Made by a program: the position numbers and the translations under genes
The notes under the pieces: generated by a model
Seen by the model: the letters and a program-made list of their open reading frames with translations, nothing else
What the model was told of the DNA's origin: nothing
Database searches by the model: none
NCBI RefSeq assembly: GCF_016592555.1
Contig: NZ_AP014546.1
Span: forward strand, 2,552,501-2,616,500
Direction: 5' to 3'
DNA length: 64,000 bases
From: Neptunomonas japonica JAMM 1380
Lineage (GTDB): Bacteria > Pseudomonadota > Gammaproteobacteria > Pseudomonadales > Balneatricaceae
Part shown: piece after piece, positions 38,328 to 47,468 of the stretch
Numbering within the stretch: position 1 is the first letter of the stretch
Layout: each line of letters opens with the position of its first letter

Positions 38328-39715
38328 CTCAAAACCCCGCTGTTTTTATATTCATCAATACTGCGGTTACGCTCAACTGCATAGTCGATCACAGGAGCTG
38401 GACGATTACTCAGTAGCTCATCAGGCAGCCAGCGCGAAATATAGGCTCCTTGCGGATCAAACCTGTCGGTTTGGCGCATCGGACTAAAAATCCGAAAATA
38501 TGGTGCCGCATCAGCACCAACAGAAGCACTCCACTGCCAACCACCAAGGTTAGAGGCAAAATCACCATCAATCAGATGCTGCATAAAAAAGCGTGCACCC
38601 AAGCGCCAATCCTGACGCAGTAATTTTGTGAGAAAAGAGGCACTAATCATTCTTACACGATTATGCATCCATCCCGTCTCTACTAGTTGCTTCATACCCG
38701 CATCAACAACAGCAAAACCCGTTTCTCCTTCGCTCCAAGCACGAAAAAGCTTTTCATCATATTGCCAACTGATTTTAGCCTCTACTTCTGGTTTAAACGG
38801 CTGCCAACGATTCATCTGAGGAAACGCGACCAATAGATGACGATAAAACTCACGCCAAATGAGCTCAGTTACCCATTGGCTATAAAACCAATCAGGGTCT
38901 TTAGAATACGCCTGCATGGCGGCAACACATTGACGCGTAGTTAGTACACCTGCACTTAAATAAGGTGAAAGCGACGATGTTGCTATTTGTGCAGGAAAGT
39001 CGCGTAACTGCTTATAATCATGTGACCTCTCATGTACAAACTGTTGTAATAATTGATGGGCATGATCAGCCCCCGCGGGCCATAAACTACTATTCCAGCT
39101 AGCACCCACTTGGTTCCCATAGCCGATACCCATTGGTACAGCATCACTACTAGTAATGAGGTAGTTTTGCTTAGGTAATTGCACCGGTGACGGTAAGGGC
39201 GTAGAAGGTTGTTGCAGATACAACTGACGCCAAGCCTTACTAAAAGGAGTAAACACTTTATAAGCCTGGCCTTGCTGGTTCAACACTGAGCCTGCTGGCA
39301 GTATCAAGTCGCTGTCACATACATGACAAGCCACACCGTTCTGTAAAAATAACTGCTCTACTTGCTGATCTCGTGCTTGTTCGTATTCAGGGTACTCTTT
39401 ATTAAAATACAGACCGCCAACATTAATCTGCTGAGCCAGAGCCCACAACTGTTCTGGCAACTCACGGTTAGTGGCAACACGTATTATTTTAAGTGGAACG
39501 TTCAGAGCAGCTAAGTCTTGCTTTAACTTTATAAGATTGGCTAGCCAAAACTCGACTCTGCATTTAGCCTCATCCTGCATCTCCCATTGTTTTGGCGTAA
39601 TGGCAACCACGGCAATAACACCTGCCTCAGTACTATTTTGGCAGGCATGATAAAGCGCATGATGATCTTCTGTGCGCAGATCATTGCGGAACCAAACTAG
39701 CTTATGAGTTGCCAT
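38324..39715 (-). CDS. phrB: Deoxyribodipyrimidine photolyase
   Basis: A 463-residue class I CPD photolyase. The N-terminal antenna-binding Rossmann domain starts LVWFRNDLRTEDHHAL. The C-terminal FAD domain contains WVTELIWREFYRHLL, GWMHNRVRMISASFLTK and QWSASVGADAAPYFRIFSP. It repairs cyclobutane pyrimidine dimers with blue light, and the folate-type antenna pocket would fit folE co-control. It is the fourth gene of sigma-chrR-ybgA-phrB-Trp-rich, 37 bp after ybgA. Confidence 0.94.
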   Translation of the reverse strand: MATHKLVWFRNDLRTEDHHALYHACQNSTEAGVIAVVAITPKQWEMQDEAKCRVEFWLANLIKLKQDLAALNVPLKIIRVATNRELPEQLWALAQQINVGGLYFNKEYPEYEQARDQQVEQLFLQNGVACHVCDSDLILPAGSVLNQQGQAYKVFTPFSKAWRQLYLQQPSTPLPSPVQLPKQNYLITSSDAVPMGIGYGNQVGASWNSSLWPAGADHAHQLLQQFVHERSHDYKQLRDFPAQIATSSLSPYLSAGVLTTRQCVAAMQAYSKDPDWFYSQWVTELIWREFYRHLLVAFPQMNRWQPFKPEVEAKISWQYDEKLFRAWSEGETGFAVVDAGMKQLVETGWMHNRVRMISASFLTKLLRQDWRLGARFFMQHLIDGDFASNLGGWQWSASVGADAAPYFRIFSPMRQTDRFDPQGAYISRWLPDELLSNRPAPVIDYAVERNRSIDEYKNSGVLR

Positions 39716-39752
39716 TCTAATAAATACTCCGTTTGCTGCTTAAGTTTTAAAC

Positions 39753-40718
39753 TTAAATATAGTTTCTTAAACCAAGCTCATGTGGGTAAGGATCAAGATA
39801 AACCTGTGATTGAATATACTCAGATCCATGACGCTTTAAGTAATGCTTAAGCAAGGTTAAAGGGGTAATTAGGTTCACCCTCTCGGTGCGATAATCTTCA
39901 ATTGCTGCAACTAAATCCTGCTTAGTTTCAGTATCAATATCCTGTTTTAGATAACCCATAATATGCATCAGTACATTAGTGTGGCTTTTACGGTTTGCAC
40001 GATTCTTTAAATGGGTCATCAGGTCCACGATGTACTTTTCAAGAACCTCCTCCAATGGCTGCTTGGCCGCTTCATCCGCCAGATACTTACCCAGCTGCTT
40101 GTAGCCTTCGTAACTGTGCGCCATCAGCTGATATTTATGACGGCTATGAAACTGAATTACCTTATGCAGCGTAGGTGCAGCCATCACCTCTTCACGCCAG
40201 TTATAGTAAGCAAACACTCGCGTAATGAAGTTTTCTCGCAATACAGCATCATTCAGGCGAGCTTCTTCCTCTACCGGTAAGGCCGGGTTATTTTTCATAT
40301 ATTGGGCAGCATACACACCACTGCCAGAGACATTTGGCATTCCGTTTTCGTGATAGATTTTTACTCTTTCCATGCCGCAGCTAGGTGAGCCTCTCATCAA
40401 TATATAGCCACACAGATCTGTTTGCGTACGGCTCACATCATCAGCATATTCTTTTAATTTATCTGTCACATCCAACGAAGGGTCTTTCACACCGAGCACA
40501 CGTGGATCTTGAGCACTGCCCACCAAGCGGATAGGCTCACGCGGTATGCTTAAACCGATGGAGACTTCAGGGCACAGAGGTGTGTACTGAAAACACTCAC
40601 TCAGTACATCTAAGCAGTATTTCGAGCGCTTATGCCCACCATCGTAACGAACTTTTTGCCCCAACAAACAGGCACTAATGCCTACAGGAATTGACAGTTT
40701 AGCTACCATATTTTCCAT
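39753..40718 (-). CDS. ybgA: YbgA-type protein, DUF523 plus DUF1722
   Basis: About 321 residues. The N-terminal DUF523 part (IPVGISACLLGQKVRYDGG, CPEVSIGLSIPREPIRL, GSPSCGMERVKIY) contains conserved cysteines. The C-terminal DUF1722 (YbgA) part has FHSRHKYQLMAHS. The start at 40718 is chosen because GGAG lies 10 bp upstream; in-frame starts at 40733 or 40742 are possible. Biochemical function is not known to me. YbgA genes often neighbour phr, and here it is between chrR and phrB. Confidence 0.88.
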   Translation of the reverse strand: MENMVAKLSIPVGISACLLGQKVRYDGGHKRSKYCLDVLSECFQYTPLCPEVSIGLSIPREPIRLVGSAQDPRVLGVKDPSLDVTDKLKEYADDVSRTQTDLCGYILMRGSPSCGMERVKIYHENGMPNVSGSGVYAAQYMKNNPALPVEEEARLNDAVLRENFITRVFAYYNWREEVMAAPTLHKVIQFHSRHKYQLMAHSYEGYKQLGKYLADEAAKQPLEEVLEKYIVDLMTHLKNRANRKSHTNVLMHIMGYLKQDIDTETKQDLVAAIEDYRTERVNLITPLTLLKHYLKRHGSEYIQSQVYLDPYPHELGLRNYI

Positions 40719-40751
40719 GTGAGTGTTCTCCATCAAAAACAATATAAATTG

Positions 40752-41480
40752 TTAAAAACCAGTCATTGGCTGGACAATTTTACCCAGCAAAGTACTAAAT
40801 TTAAGTGGTGCATCAGTAGCGATGAGGCAAATACAATCTTCGTTACTATCTACCAGTGGTTGATGCTGTATTTCGTTATCCAGATCAGCGATATCACCCA
40901 CCGTAAAACGCCCTACCTCATCGGTAAATGAGCCGCGTAAAATCAAAGTGAGCTCATTTCCATCATGCGAGTGCGGCAACATCGCTTTACCCGGCGCGAT
41001 ACGTAATAAGCGTGATACACCTCCACGCTCAGTTTTACAGGGCAAGTCATGATAATGGACGCCGGGGACTATTCTGTTCCACTCAATATGCTCCAATGAG
41101 CTGCCAATATAGTCATCTAGGGGGCTTGGAACGCTTGAAGCGCTGGTGATTTGATCATTGTTACTCGAAAATGATTCTGCTTTTTCACATGAAGCACGAT
41201 TGTTCAATGAAGTGTTTAACGATGCACCCGAAGGCTCTGCCTCCAATTCAGGCAAGCCATCAATACACGCAAGTACTTGCGCTAATGCATCATCACCCAC
41301 TGGGGCGGGTTTAAGGTTATCAAGTAGCATGCCGCCAATCGCTTCAGACTCATGAGCCCTATTACGACAAGCTGTACACATAGAAAGATGGCAAGCAACA
41401 ACCAGCGCCATTGCCTGAGACATTGAGCCTGCGGCGTAGCTCATCAGGGTTGCTTCATCTAGGTGATGTTTAATGTTCAT
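40752..41480 (-). CDS. chrR: ChrR-type anti-sigma factor with cupin domain
   Basis: A 242-residue protein. The N-terminal zinc anti-sigma motif is in HLSMCTAC (HxxxCxxC, about 31-38). A C-terminal cupin has metal-ligand histidines in MLPHSHDGNELTLILRGSF and H in NEIQHQPL. ChrR proteins hold their sigma factor until singlet oxygen appears. The linker between domains (about 75-130) is Ser/Asn-rich and longer than in the Rhodobacter protein (about 213 residues). It overlaps the sigma gene by 4 bp. Confidence 0.9.
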   Translation of the reverse strand: MNIKHHLDEATLMSYAAGSMSQAMALVVACHLSMCTACRNRAHESEAIGGMLLDNLKPAPVGDDALAQVLACIDGLPELEAEPSGASLNTSLNNRASCEKAESFSSNNDQITSASSVPSPLDDYIGSSLEHIEWNRIVPGVHYHDLPCKTERGGVSRLLRIAPGKAMLPHSHDGNELTLILRGSFTDEVGRFTVGDIADLDNEIQHQPLVDSNEDCICLIATDAPLKFSTLLGKIVQPMTGF

Positions 41481-42073
41481 ACATCATCACTCCACATCAT
41501 TTTAATTTTGCCTGATGCCAAACGAATTCTCGATTTAACACTGCCTAAAGGTACTCCCAGCCGGGCAGAAATATCAGAGTGAGAGCGCCCTTCATAAAAA
41601 GACATATAAATCACCTGCGCCTGATCTTCTGGTAACTGCGAAATAACTTTAGCCATACGGTCAGATGTAACCACCTGCTCACAGACGTCACTTTCGTCAT
41701 CTGGCTCTTCATGCCATGACTCTAAGCCATATTCTGGGTACTTCTGCTTACGCATCCAGTCTATGCTTTGGTTTCTTGCCAAGGTAAAAATCCACGTGCT
41801 GGCTGCCGCTTTAGAAGGATTGAAAAGATGGGCCTTACGCCAAACAGCTAACATGGTCTCTTGCATTAGCTCTTCTGCCGTTGTTTCAACTAGACCCAAA
41901 CGAATAATGTAGGCTTTAACTTTTGGCGCAAAATGTTTAAACAGCTGAATATACAACGCTTTGTCTTTTGTTTTGGCCAAGTCTGAAAGCCTATCACTCC
42001 ATCTTTTGGGAGCTTCTGCTTGTCGCATAGACACTACATTATTCACATCTTCACCCGGTGGTTTGCTTTCCAT
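41477..42073 (-). CDS. rpoE: ECF RNA polymerase sigma factor (RpoE partner of ChrR)
   Basis: A 198-residue sigma-70 family protein with region 2 at about 45-112 (LMQETMLAVWRKAHLFNPSK; TWIFTLARNQSIDWMRK) and region 4 at about 135-190 (QVIYMSFYEGRSHSDISARL, GVPLGSVKSRI). It is translationally coupled to chrR and heads the operon with ybgA and phrB. A promoter of the ECF type lies just in front, suggesting autoregulation, as known for RpoE-ChrR. The symbol follows the photo-oxidative stress sigma factor, not the envelope-stress one. Confidence 0.9.
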   Translation of the reverse strand: MESKPPGEDVNNVVSMRQAEAPKRWSDRLSDLAKTKDKALYIQLFKHFAPKVKAYIIRLGLVETTAEELMQETMLAVWRKAHLFNPSKAAASTWIFTLARNQSIDWMRKQKYPEYGLESWHEEPDDESDVCEQVVTSDRMAKVISQLPEDQAQVIYMSFYEGRSHSDISARLGVPLGSVKSRIRLASGKIKMMWSDDV

Positions 42074-42080
42074 AATACCC

Positions 42081-42108
42081 CTTACGATGAATCACTCTGG
42101 GTGGATCA
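42081..42108 (-). promoter_or_regulatory. ECF-sigma promoter candidate, autoregulatory, for the sigma-chrR-ybgA-phrB operon
   Basis: On the minus strand TGATCC, 16 bases, then CGTAAG, ending 8 bp before the sigma gene start at 42073. The closeness suggests a very short leader or a start slightly downstream. TGATCC and CGTAAG match the known promoter type of RpoE-ChrR systems. Confidence 0.7.
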
Positions 42109-42165
42109 CCCAAAACCCTATTACTTTAAATATAAGGGTAAAAATAAAATGCGGTGCAAATAATG

Positions 42166-42192
42166 TGATCTTTTTTTATTTTGCTACGTAAC
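42166..42192 (+). promoter_or_regulatory. ECF-sigma promoter candidate for the FAD oxidoreductase/DUF1365/cfa operon
   Basis: TGATCT, 15 bases (T-rich), then CGTAAC, ending 23 bp before the first ATG at 42215. It is back-to-back with the sigma operon promoter. Confidence 0.68.
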
Positions 42193-42214
42193 AAGCTGCA
42201 AATACGTTTTAATA

Positions 42215-43624
42215 ATGATGGATGTACTGATGAATATCACGGCTATACGTCCCAAAAAAATTGCGGTAGTCGGCTCTGGTATTTCTGGCCTGAGCTGCGC
42301 ATGGTTACTCAACAAGGCCCATCAGGTGACCCTGTATGAAAAAGATGACCGCTTAGGCGGACACTCAAACACAGCCTCCTTCAATCTAGAAAACAATCAC
42401 GTTGATGTTGATACGGGTTTTATTGTTTTTAACCCAGTGAATTATCCAAACTTAGTAAAGTTCTTTAACACCCTGGACGTTGCTACCTGTGAAACGGATA
42501 TGTCATTTGGCATATCCGTAAACCAAGGTGAGCTTGAGTATTCGGGCACCGGATTATCCGGTTTATTAGCACAAAAACGTAATCTTATTCGCCCTTCATT
42601 CTGGAAAATGGTTCAGGAGGTGATGCGTTTTTATCGCGAGTCTGAAGACGTAATGCAGCAGCAAGATCTTGATCAAATAACACTGGGTGAGCTTTTGCAG
42701 CAAAAAGGTTACAGCAACGCTTTTATCTACAACCATCTTTTACCGATGGGGGCTGCTATTTGGTCAACCCCCGTCGACAAGATGCTGAACTACCCTGCCA
42801 GCAGTTTTTTACGGTTTTGCCGCAACCACGGTCTGGTGCAACTGAAAGATCGCCCTCAATGGAGCACGGTTATTGGTGGCAGCAAGCAATACGTTAATAA
42901 GATAGCAACACAGCTAGAAGGCAAGATCCGCCTTAATAGCCATATCCACAAGATCATCCGTAATAGTGACCATGTAGTGATAGAAGACCTCCACGGTAAC
43001 CGTGAATACTATGATGATGTAGTGCTGGCTTGCCATTCAGATCAAGCCATCGCATTACTGGATGAGCCAACAGAAGAGGAACAACGCCTGCTGGGGCATT
43101 TCCCGTATCAGCGTAATAAAGCCTACCTTCATTTAGATGCCTCATTAATGCCAAAACGCAAAGCCGTGTGGTCGAGTTGGAACTACCTGTCCGAAGGTAA
43201 ACGAGACCAATCACAAGAAGTATCAGTGACCTATTGGATGAACCAGCTACAACCACTCAATACAGAGGTTCCCCTTTTTGTTTCATTAAACCCACTACGC
43301 GAGCCTAAAGATGGCAGCATTATCCGCAGTTTCTTTTACGACCACCCTGAGTTTGGCCGCGAAGCCTTACAGTCACAAAAGCAACTATGGGCACTACAAG
43401 GCAAACAACGAACCTGGTTCTGCGGTGCCTACTTTGGTTATGGCTTTCATGAAGATGGCTTACAATCAGGCCTTGCGGTTGCAGAGCAGCTCGGTGGAGT
43501 CCCCCGCCCATGGCACCTTGACGATAAAAATAGCCGTATCTTTGTAAAAGAGCCTTCATCACCATCACAACAGAGCGCCTCTTTTAACGAGAGTGACAAG
43601 GAGAAGGAACACGCCCATGGATGA
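42215..43624 (+). CDS. NAD(P)/FAD-dependent amine-oxidase-like flavoprotein
   Basis: About 469 residues with N-terminal FAD motif KIAVVGSGISGLSCAWLLNK and YEKDDRLGGHSNT, and a C-terminal flavin-binding end (WFCGAYFGYGFHEDGLQSGL). Proteins of this kind always travel with DUF1365 and a Cfa-like methyltransferase in RpoE-ChrR-type regulons and may desaturate or oxidise a lipid. An ATG at 42230 is an alternative start. Its end overlaps the next gene by 8 bp. Confidence 0.88.
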   Translation: MMDVLMNITAIRPKKIAVVGSGISGLSCAWLLNKAHQVTLYEKDDRLGGHSNTASFNLENNHVDVDTGFIVFNPVNYPNLVKFFNTLDVATCETDMSFGISVNQGELEYSGTGLSGLLAQKRNLIRPSFWKMVQEVMRFYRESEDVMQQQDLDQITLGELLQQKGYSNAFIYNHLLPMGAAIWSTPVDKMLNYPASSFLRFCRNHGLVQLKDRPQWSTVIGGSKQYVNKIATQLEGKIRLNSHIHKIIRNSDHVVIEDLHGNREYYDDVVLACHSDQAIALLDEPTEEEQRLLGHFPYQRNKAYLHLDASLMPKRKAVWSSWNYLSEGKRDQSQEVSVTYWMNQLQPLNTEVPLFVSLNPLREPKDGSIIRSFFYDHPEFGREALQSQKQLWALQGKQRTWFCGAYFGYGFHEDGLQSGLAVAEQLGGVPRPWHLDDKNSRIFVKEPSSPSQQSASFNESDKEKEHAHG

Positions 43625-44429
43625 GCTAAATTCTTGCCTTTATAAAGGCGTAGTAATGCATCACCGTTTTCGCCCCAGCAAAAACCGCTTCATCTATCGT
43701 GTGTTTTGTGTGTGCATTGATCTGGATGAACTGCCACAATTAAACAAACAGCGTTTTTTTTCGATAAATACATTTAATCTGTTTTCCTTCCACGAAAAGG
43801 ATCACGGATCAGGCCAAGAAAACCTGCCCGAGAATATTCGCAGCTTACTCACTGAACGAGGTTACGCCAGCGCCACCCATAAAATACGCCTGCTCTGTTA
43901 CCCGCGTATTCTGGGTTATACCTTTAACCCGTTAAGTACTTACTTCTGTTACAACAGTAATGACGAGTTAGAAGCCATACTCTACGAAGTCAGTAACACA
44001 TTTGGCTCCCGTCATACCTACTTACTTGAAGCGAGCCCTAATGCTGATCAAGTACGCCACCAGTGTGATAAACAGATGTACGTTAGCCCCTTCATGCCGA
44101 TGCAGACCTCCTACGGTTTTCGTATCCAGCCTCCCAAACAACGTGTTGCGGTATGCATTCGCCAAACAGAATGGGCGACTAACAGTGCAGAAAAGCAACC
44201 CATTCTGCATGCCACATTTACGGGTGAGCACTGCGTATTGAATGACCGTTCACTACTCGGCGTCTTCTTTAAGTACCCCTTGATGACCTTAAAAGTCATG
44301 TCAGGCATCCATTGGGAAGCGCTCAAGTTATGGCGCAAGAAATTAGTATTACAGCCCCGAGATACCGGTAAAAGCCACAGTATTAGCTGGCAGGATAAAA
44401 GTGGAGTGTCGCATTATGAAAGTTTATGA
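43617..44429 (+). CDS. DUF1365 family protein
   Basis: About 270 residues from the ATG at 43617, chosen for AAGGAGAAGGAA upstream and for the typical start SCLYKGVVMHHRFRPSKNRF. Other conserved parts are GYTFNPLSTYFCYN and EVSNTFGSRHTYLL. Its biochemical role is unknown; it is linked genetically to the flavoprotein and Cfa-like genes on both sides, overlapping them by 8 and 14 bp. Confidence 0.88.
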   Translation: MDELNSCLYKGVVMHHRFRPSKNRFIYRVFCVCIDLDELPQLNKQRFFSINTFNLFSFHEKDHGSGQENLPENIRSLLTERGYASATHKIRLLCYPRILGYTFNPLSTYFCYNSNDELEAILYEVSNTFGSRHTYLLEASPNADQVRHQCDKQMYVSPFMPMQTSYGFRIQPPKQRVAVCIRQTEWATNSAEKQPILHATFTGEHCVLNDRSLLGVFFKYPLMTLKVMSGIHWEALKLWRKKLVLQPRDTGKSHSISWQDKSGVSHYESL

Positions 44430-45651
44430 GCCATCAACAACTTATATAAATACCCGCCGTGCTGAGCCTACGTGGTTTGAAAAAAAACTACTCGAAAAGC
44501 TACAGGCAACATTAAGCCAAGATTGCGGAACATTACACCTAACACTGCCTAGCGGATTTACGTGTAAACTCGGCAGTAGTCATCCAGAAGCTCATATTCG
44601 CTTGCATAACTTTCGCCCTCTTGTGCGCCTTTATTTAGGCGGTGCTAATGGCTGGTCGGAGAGTTACTTAGCCGGAGAATGGGACAGTATCAATTTAACA
44701 ACGCTCGTAAAATGGGCGCTAGCCTATGAAAATGAACTCACAGGGCTATCCAAGGCAAGCTTCTTTACACAAATGCTGCACAATATCTATCATTGGCAAC
44801 GAGATAACAGCCGCAAAGGTAGCCGCAAAAACATTGCAGCCCATTACGACTTAGGAAACGACTTTTATAAACACTGGCTGGATCAAAGCATGACCTACTC
44901 TTCTGCTTTGTATAACCACCCGGATGACTCACTGCACCAAGCACAACACAACAAGTACGCCCGCATCTTAGAATTATTAGAAGCCAAAGCAGGCCAGAAT
45001 GTAGTCGAAATAGGGTGTGGTTGGGGAGGCTTTGCACTACAAGCAAGCCGTGATCACGCGCTTAACGTTCATGGCATTACCCTCTCACAAGAACAGCTAA
45101 AGTGGGCTGAAAAACGTATAGAAAATGAGGCTCTCAATGAGCAGGTAAAACTCAGCCTGACAGACTATCGAGACCTTAACCAACAGTACGATGCGGTTGT
45201 CTCAATTGAGATGTTCGAAGCCGTAGGCGAAGCGCACTGGGATACCTATTTCGAAACCCTAAAACGGGTACTCAAACCCGGAGGTAACGCGGTTTTACAA
45301 ATCATTACCATTGAAGATGAACGCTTTCACACTTACCGAAAGCAAGCTGATTTTATTCAACGGTATGTGTTCCCCGGTGGCATGTTACCTAGCGTTTCCA
45401 TACTGAAAGATAAAATCAATGAGCACGGTTTTGTTTTGAAAAAGCACCAGTTATTTGGCAAAGATTACGCTCGCACGATACGCGAATGGCACAGAGACTT
45501 TGAACACAGTTGGGAAGATATTCGTGATCAAGGCTTTGATGAAACCTTTTACCGTTTATGGCGTTATTATCTGGCCTACTGTGAAGGCGGCTTTGAACAC
45601 GGCTCCATTGATGTTGGCTTGTACGTGCTCTGCCATGCTGATGAGGCCTAA
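44416..45651 (+). CDS. cfa: Cyclopropane-fatty-acyl-phospholipid synthase-like methyltransferase
   Basis: About 411 residues from ATG 44416 (a GTG at 44401 is less likely). The SAM-binding motif is VVEIGCGWGGFALQAS, and the CFAS features AHYDLGNDFYKHWLDQSMTY, SIEMFEAVGE and FIQRYVFPGGMLPS are present. Such enzymes methylate unsaturated acyl chains in membrane phospholipids. In RpoE-ChrR regulons the product is cyclopropane or a furan-type fatty acid that protects against singlet oxygen; which one cannot be told from sequence. It is last in its operon. Confidence 0.88.
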   Translation: MKVYEPSTTYINTRRAEPTWFEKKLLEKLQATLSQDCGTLHLTLPSGFTCKLGSSHPEAHIRLHNFRPLVRLYLGGANGWSESYLAGEWDSINLTTLVKWALAYENELTGLSKASFFTQMLHNIYHWQRDNSRKGSRKNIAAHYDLGNDFYKHWLDQSMTYSSALYNHPDDSLHQAQHNKYARILELLEAKAGQNVVEIGCGWGGFALQASRDHALNVHGITLSQEQLKWAEKRIENEALNEQVKLSLTDYRDLNQQYDAVVSIEMFEAVGEAHWDTYFETLKRVLKPGGNAVLQIITIEDERFHTYRKQADFIQRYVFPGGMLPSVSILKDKINEHGFVLKKHQLFGKDYARTIREWHRDFEHSWEDIRDQGFDETFYRLWRYYLAYCEGGFEHGSIDVGLYVLCHADEA

Positions 45652-45856
45652 CAAAGGTAAGGTGCGCTAAGTGAAGTGCAAATAAGAGAGGCTCTATGCA
45701 CCCGAATGAAGTGCCCGTGGTATGTTTGCTGTAAGTGTATTTAACAGCCGACAAAGACAGATGAAGTAAACGGTCTTGCTAATGGTTTTATAATTGACCG
45801 CTAATACGGCCGATAAGAGTTACTTTGGCTTATTAACTTGAGAAGGCTCATATGTG

Positions 45857-46360
45857 CTATGTTTGTGAAAATAGATACTCGAAAAACATTGTGCCATTAG
45901 CCTCTATTGAGCTATGAGTAAACCCCAATTTATTAAGTAATGTGATTGAAGCAATATTATCTTTAGCAACACCGGCAATTAATCGAGTTATTTGAGCTTC
46001 GGATTCAATGAATTGAATTAAGCCTTGTATTAGTTCCGTTGCGTAGCCTTTACCCCAGTTTAGTTCTCCTAGTAAATATCCTATATGGGTGACGCCATTG
46101 TTTCCGGTAGATAGAAATACGAAACCAATAGTCTTATAATCACTTTTCAGGTTTACAATAAATAAGCGCCCGTCAGAGGTTGTTTTTTGTAACCACTCTT
46201 GAGCTGAAGATATCGAATCTACATTCTGAAAATATGGTGGGAGGTTTGCAACAACTTTAGGAGTCAATACTTCCATAATTGAAGCTAAAAAATCTGGTTC
46301 TTGGTTGCTACTAAGGATTTCGCTAATCTGCAACCTTGAGGTTTGATAACTAAAGCTCAC
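45857..46360 (-). CDS. GNAT-family N-acetyltransferase (integron cassette gene)
   Basis: A 167-residue RimJ/RimL-type acetyltransferase with acetyl-CoA-binding region around GYLLGELNWGKGYATELIQG and the C-terminal pair VAKDNIASITLLNKLGF. It starts with GTG preceded by GGAGAG, only 27 bp after the crossover side of the attC site at 46387, the short leader typical of cassettes. No attC is visible after its stop, so it appears to be a cassette that has lost its own site. Substrate unknown; such genes are common cassette cargo. Confidence 0.82.
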   Translation of the reverse strand: MSFSYQTSRLQISEILSSNQEPDFLASIMEVLTPKVVANLPPYFQNVDSISSAQEWLQKTTSDGRLFIVNLKSDYKTIGFVFLSTGNNGVTHIGYLLGELNWGKGYATELIQGLIQFIESEAQITRLIAGVAKDNIASITLLNKLGFTHSSIEANGTMFFEYLFSQT

Positions 46361-46386
46361 AACATACTCTCCATATAAGCAACAAA

Positions 46387-46502
46387 CATAACGCCCGCTT
46401 CACGGGCAACTTGTAGTGAAGCATTTTTGTGTAATACTGGCGCGCAGCGACAACACAAAAATGCGTAGCGAAAAGTTGTCCCAGTGGAAGCGCTTGTTAG
46501 CC
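46387..46502 (-). repeat. Integron attC recombination site
   Basis: Read on the minus strand the site begins GGCTAACAAGCGCTTC and ends GAAGCGGGCGTTATG. These outer arms are imperfectly complementary (about 25 bases each), with the conserved TAAC and GTTA boxes. An inner perfect 12-bp repeat, GCATTTTTGTGT/ACACAAAAATGC (46421-46432 and 46453-46464), forms the central stem. At about 116 bp it is close in size to the long repeats of marine superintegrons. It lies between two same-strand genes exactly where a cassette site should be. Confidence 0.85.
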
Positions 46503-46517
46503 GTATTTATTCCGATA

Positions 46518-47468
46518 CTAGGCTCTAATATCAGTAATAATAGATATTGCTTTATCAGATTTCCCAACCAAATCCTCACCATCAATATAGCTAGTTAACT
46601 CTGCAAGTAATTCACTTGCAGGCTTGAACCAGTATCTTTTTAGCATATCTAAAAAAAAGTCTAATTCATCGATACCTGATGTGATTTTCAAGTGAGGTCC
46701 ATATATCAAAAGTTGCTTAAACCATTCTAACGTTTTACCAAAATCAGATACAACAAAGTGATTTTTTTCAAAATAAACATGTACCCTGTTTATTCCATTC
46801 AAATGAAAATTTTCAATGTAGCAACCTTTGCCCTTCCCGTTTATGACGCCAATATTAAAAACGCAATAATCTTGCTTTGAGTCCCAAAAAGATTGATTCC
46901 TCAATCTATTTCCGTAAACACCTTCAATTTCACCAAAAATACCGACTTTAGCATTGGCGATAGGATTGTGTAGAACCAAACAAATATCAGAATTAGATAT
47001 TAATGTTTGAATGTTTGGCTTGTTCAAACCTACTTTCATTGGAAAAACTTCGGAAAACCTGTCATTTAAATCAAAGCTTAATGCTGAATCATTCCCAGAA
47101 ATATGAAATGAATACTCAGATAATCCTGATACAAATGTCACTCCGTATAAATTCCCCAGCCTTGTGATAATTTCTTTTACGATATTATTTGAGGCCTTTT
47201 GATTTAGAAAGCTAACAAGAAAATATTGAAAGCCCCAGTTTTTCAAATAGTCCTGAATATTTTCAAAGAAATTTGGAGGGAGGCATCCCCGTAACTCATT
47301 CAACGACCAAATAGGAAACCCTTCGATACGTCGTGGAGAATACTTTGGGCCTTTATGTGAATTTAAACATTCAATGACAGCATAAAAATGATTTGCCCAA
47401 TATGATTTTTCATTTTCTATAATTCCTAATGATAGCGGTTTAATTAACTCCGAATCTGTCCACTTCAT
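46518..47468 (-). CDS. Unknown protein in an integron cassette
   Basis: A 316-residue soluble-looking protein, no signal or membrane segment. It is A/T-rich compared with its neighbours, in keeping with foreign origin. I do not recognise the family. A mixed alpha/beta central part (about 95-260) contains IANAKVGIFGEIEGVYGNRL, and there are several Trp/Phe clusters (YWANHFYAVIE; LEWFKQLLIYG; MLKRYWFKP). The leader from the cassette core to the ATG is about 30 bp, the usual cassette spacing. Cargo functions in such cassettes include defence and toxin roles, but nothing here proves one. Confidence 0.75.
   Translation of the reverse strand: MKWTDSELIKPLSLGIIENEKSYWANHFYAVIECLNSHKGPKYSPRRIEGFPIWSLNELRGCLPPNFFENIQDYLKNWGFQYFLVSFLNQKASNNIVKEIITRLGNLYGVTFVSGLSEYSFHISGNDSALSFDLNDRFSEVFPMKVGLNKPNIQTLISNSDICLVLHNPIANAKVGIFGEIEGVYGNRLRNQSFWDSKQDYCVFNIGVINGKGKGCYIENFHLNGINRVHVYFEKNHFVVSDFGKTLEWFKQLLIYGPHLKITSGIDELDFFLDMLKRYWFKPASELLAELTSYIDGEDLVGKSDKAISIITDIRA

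Noticed and set aside
45652..45856. An attC site after the acetyltransferase gene
   Set aside because: No core box or palindrome was found there, so the acetyltransferase cassette seems to lack its own site.
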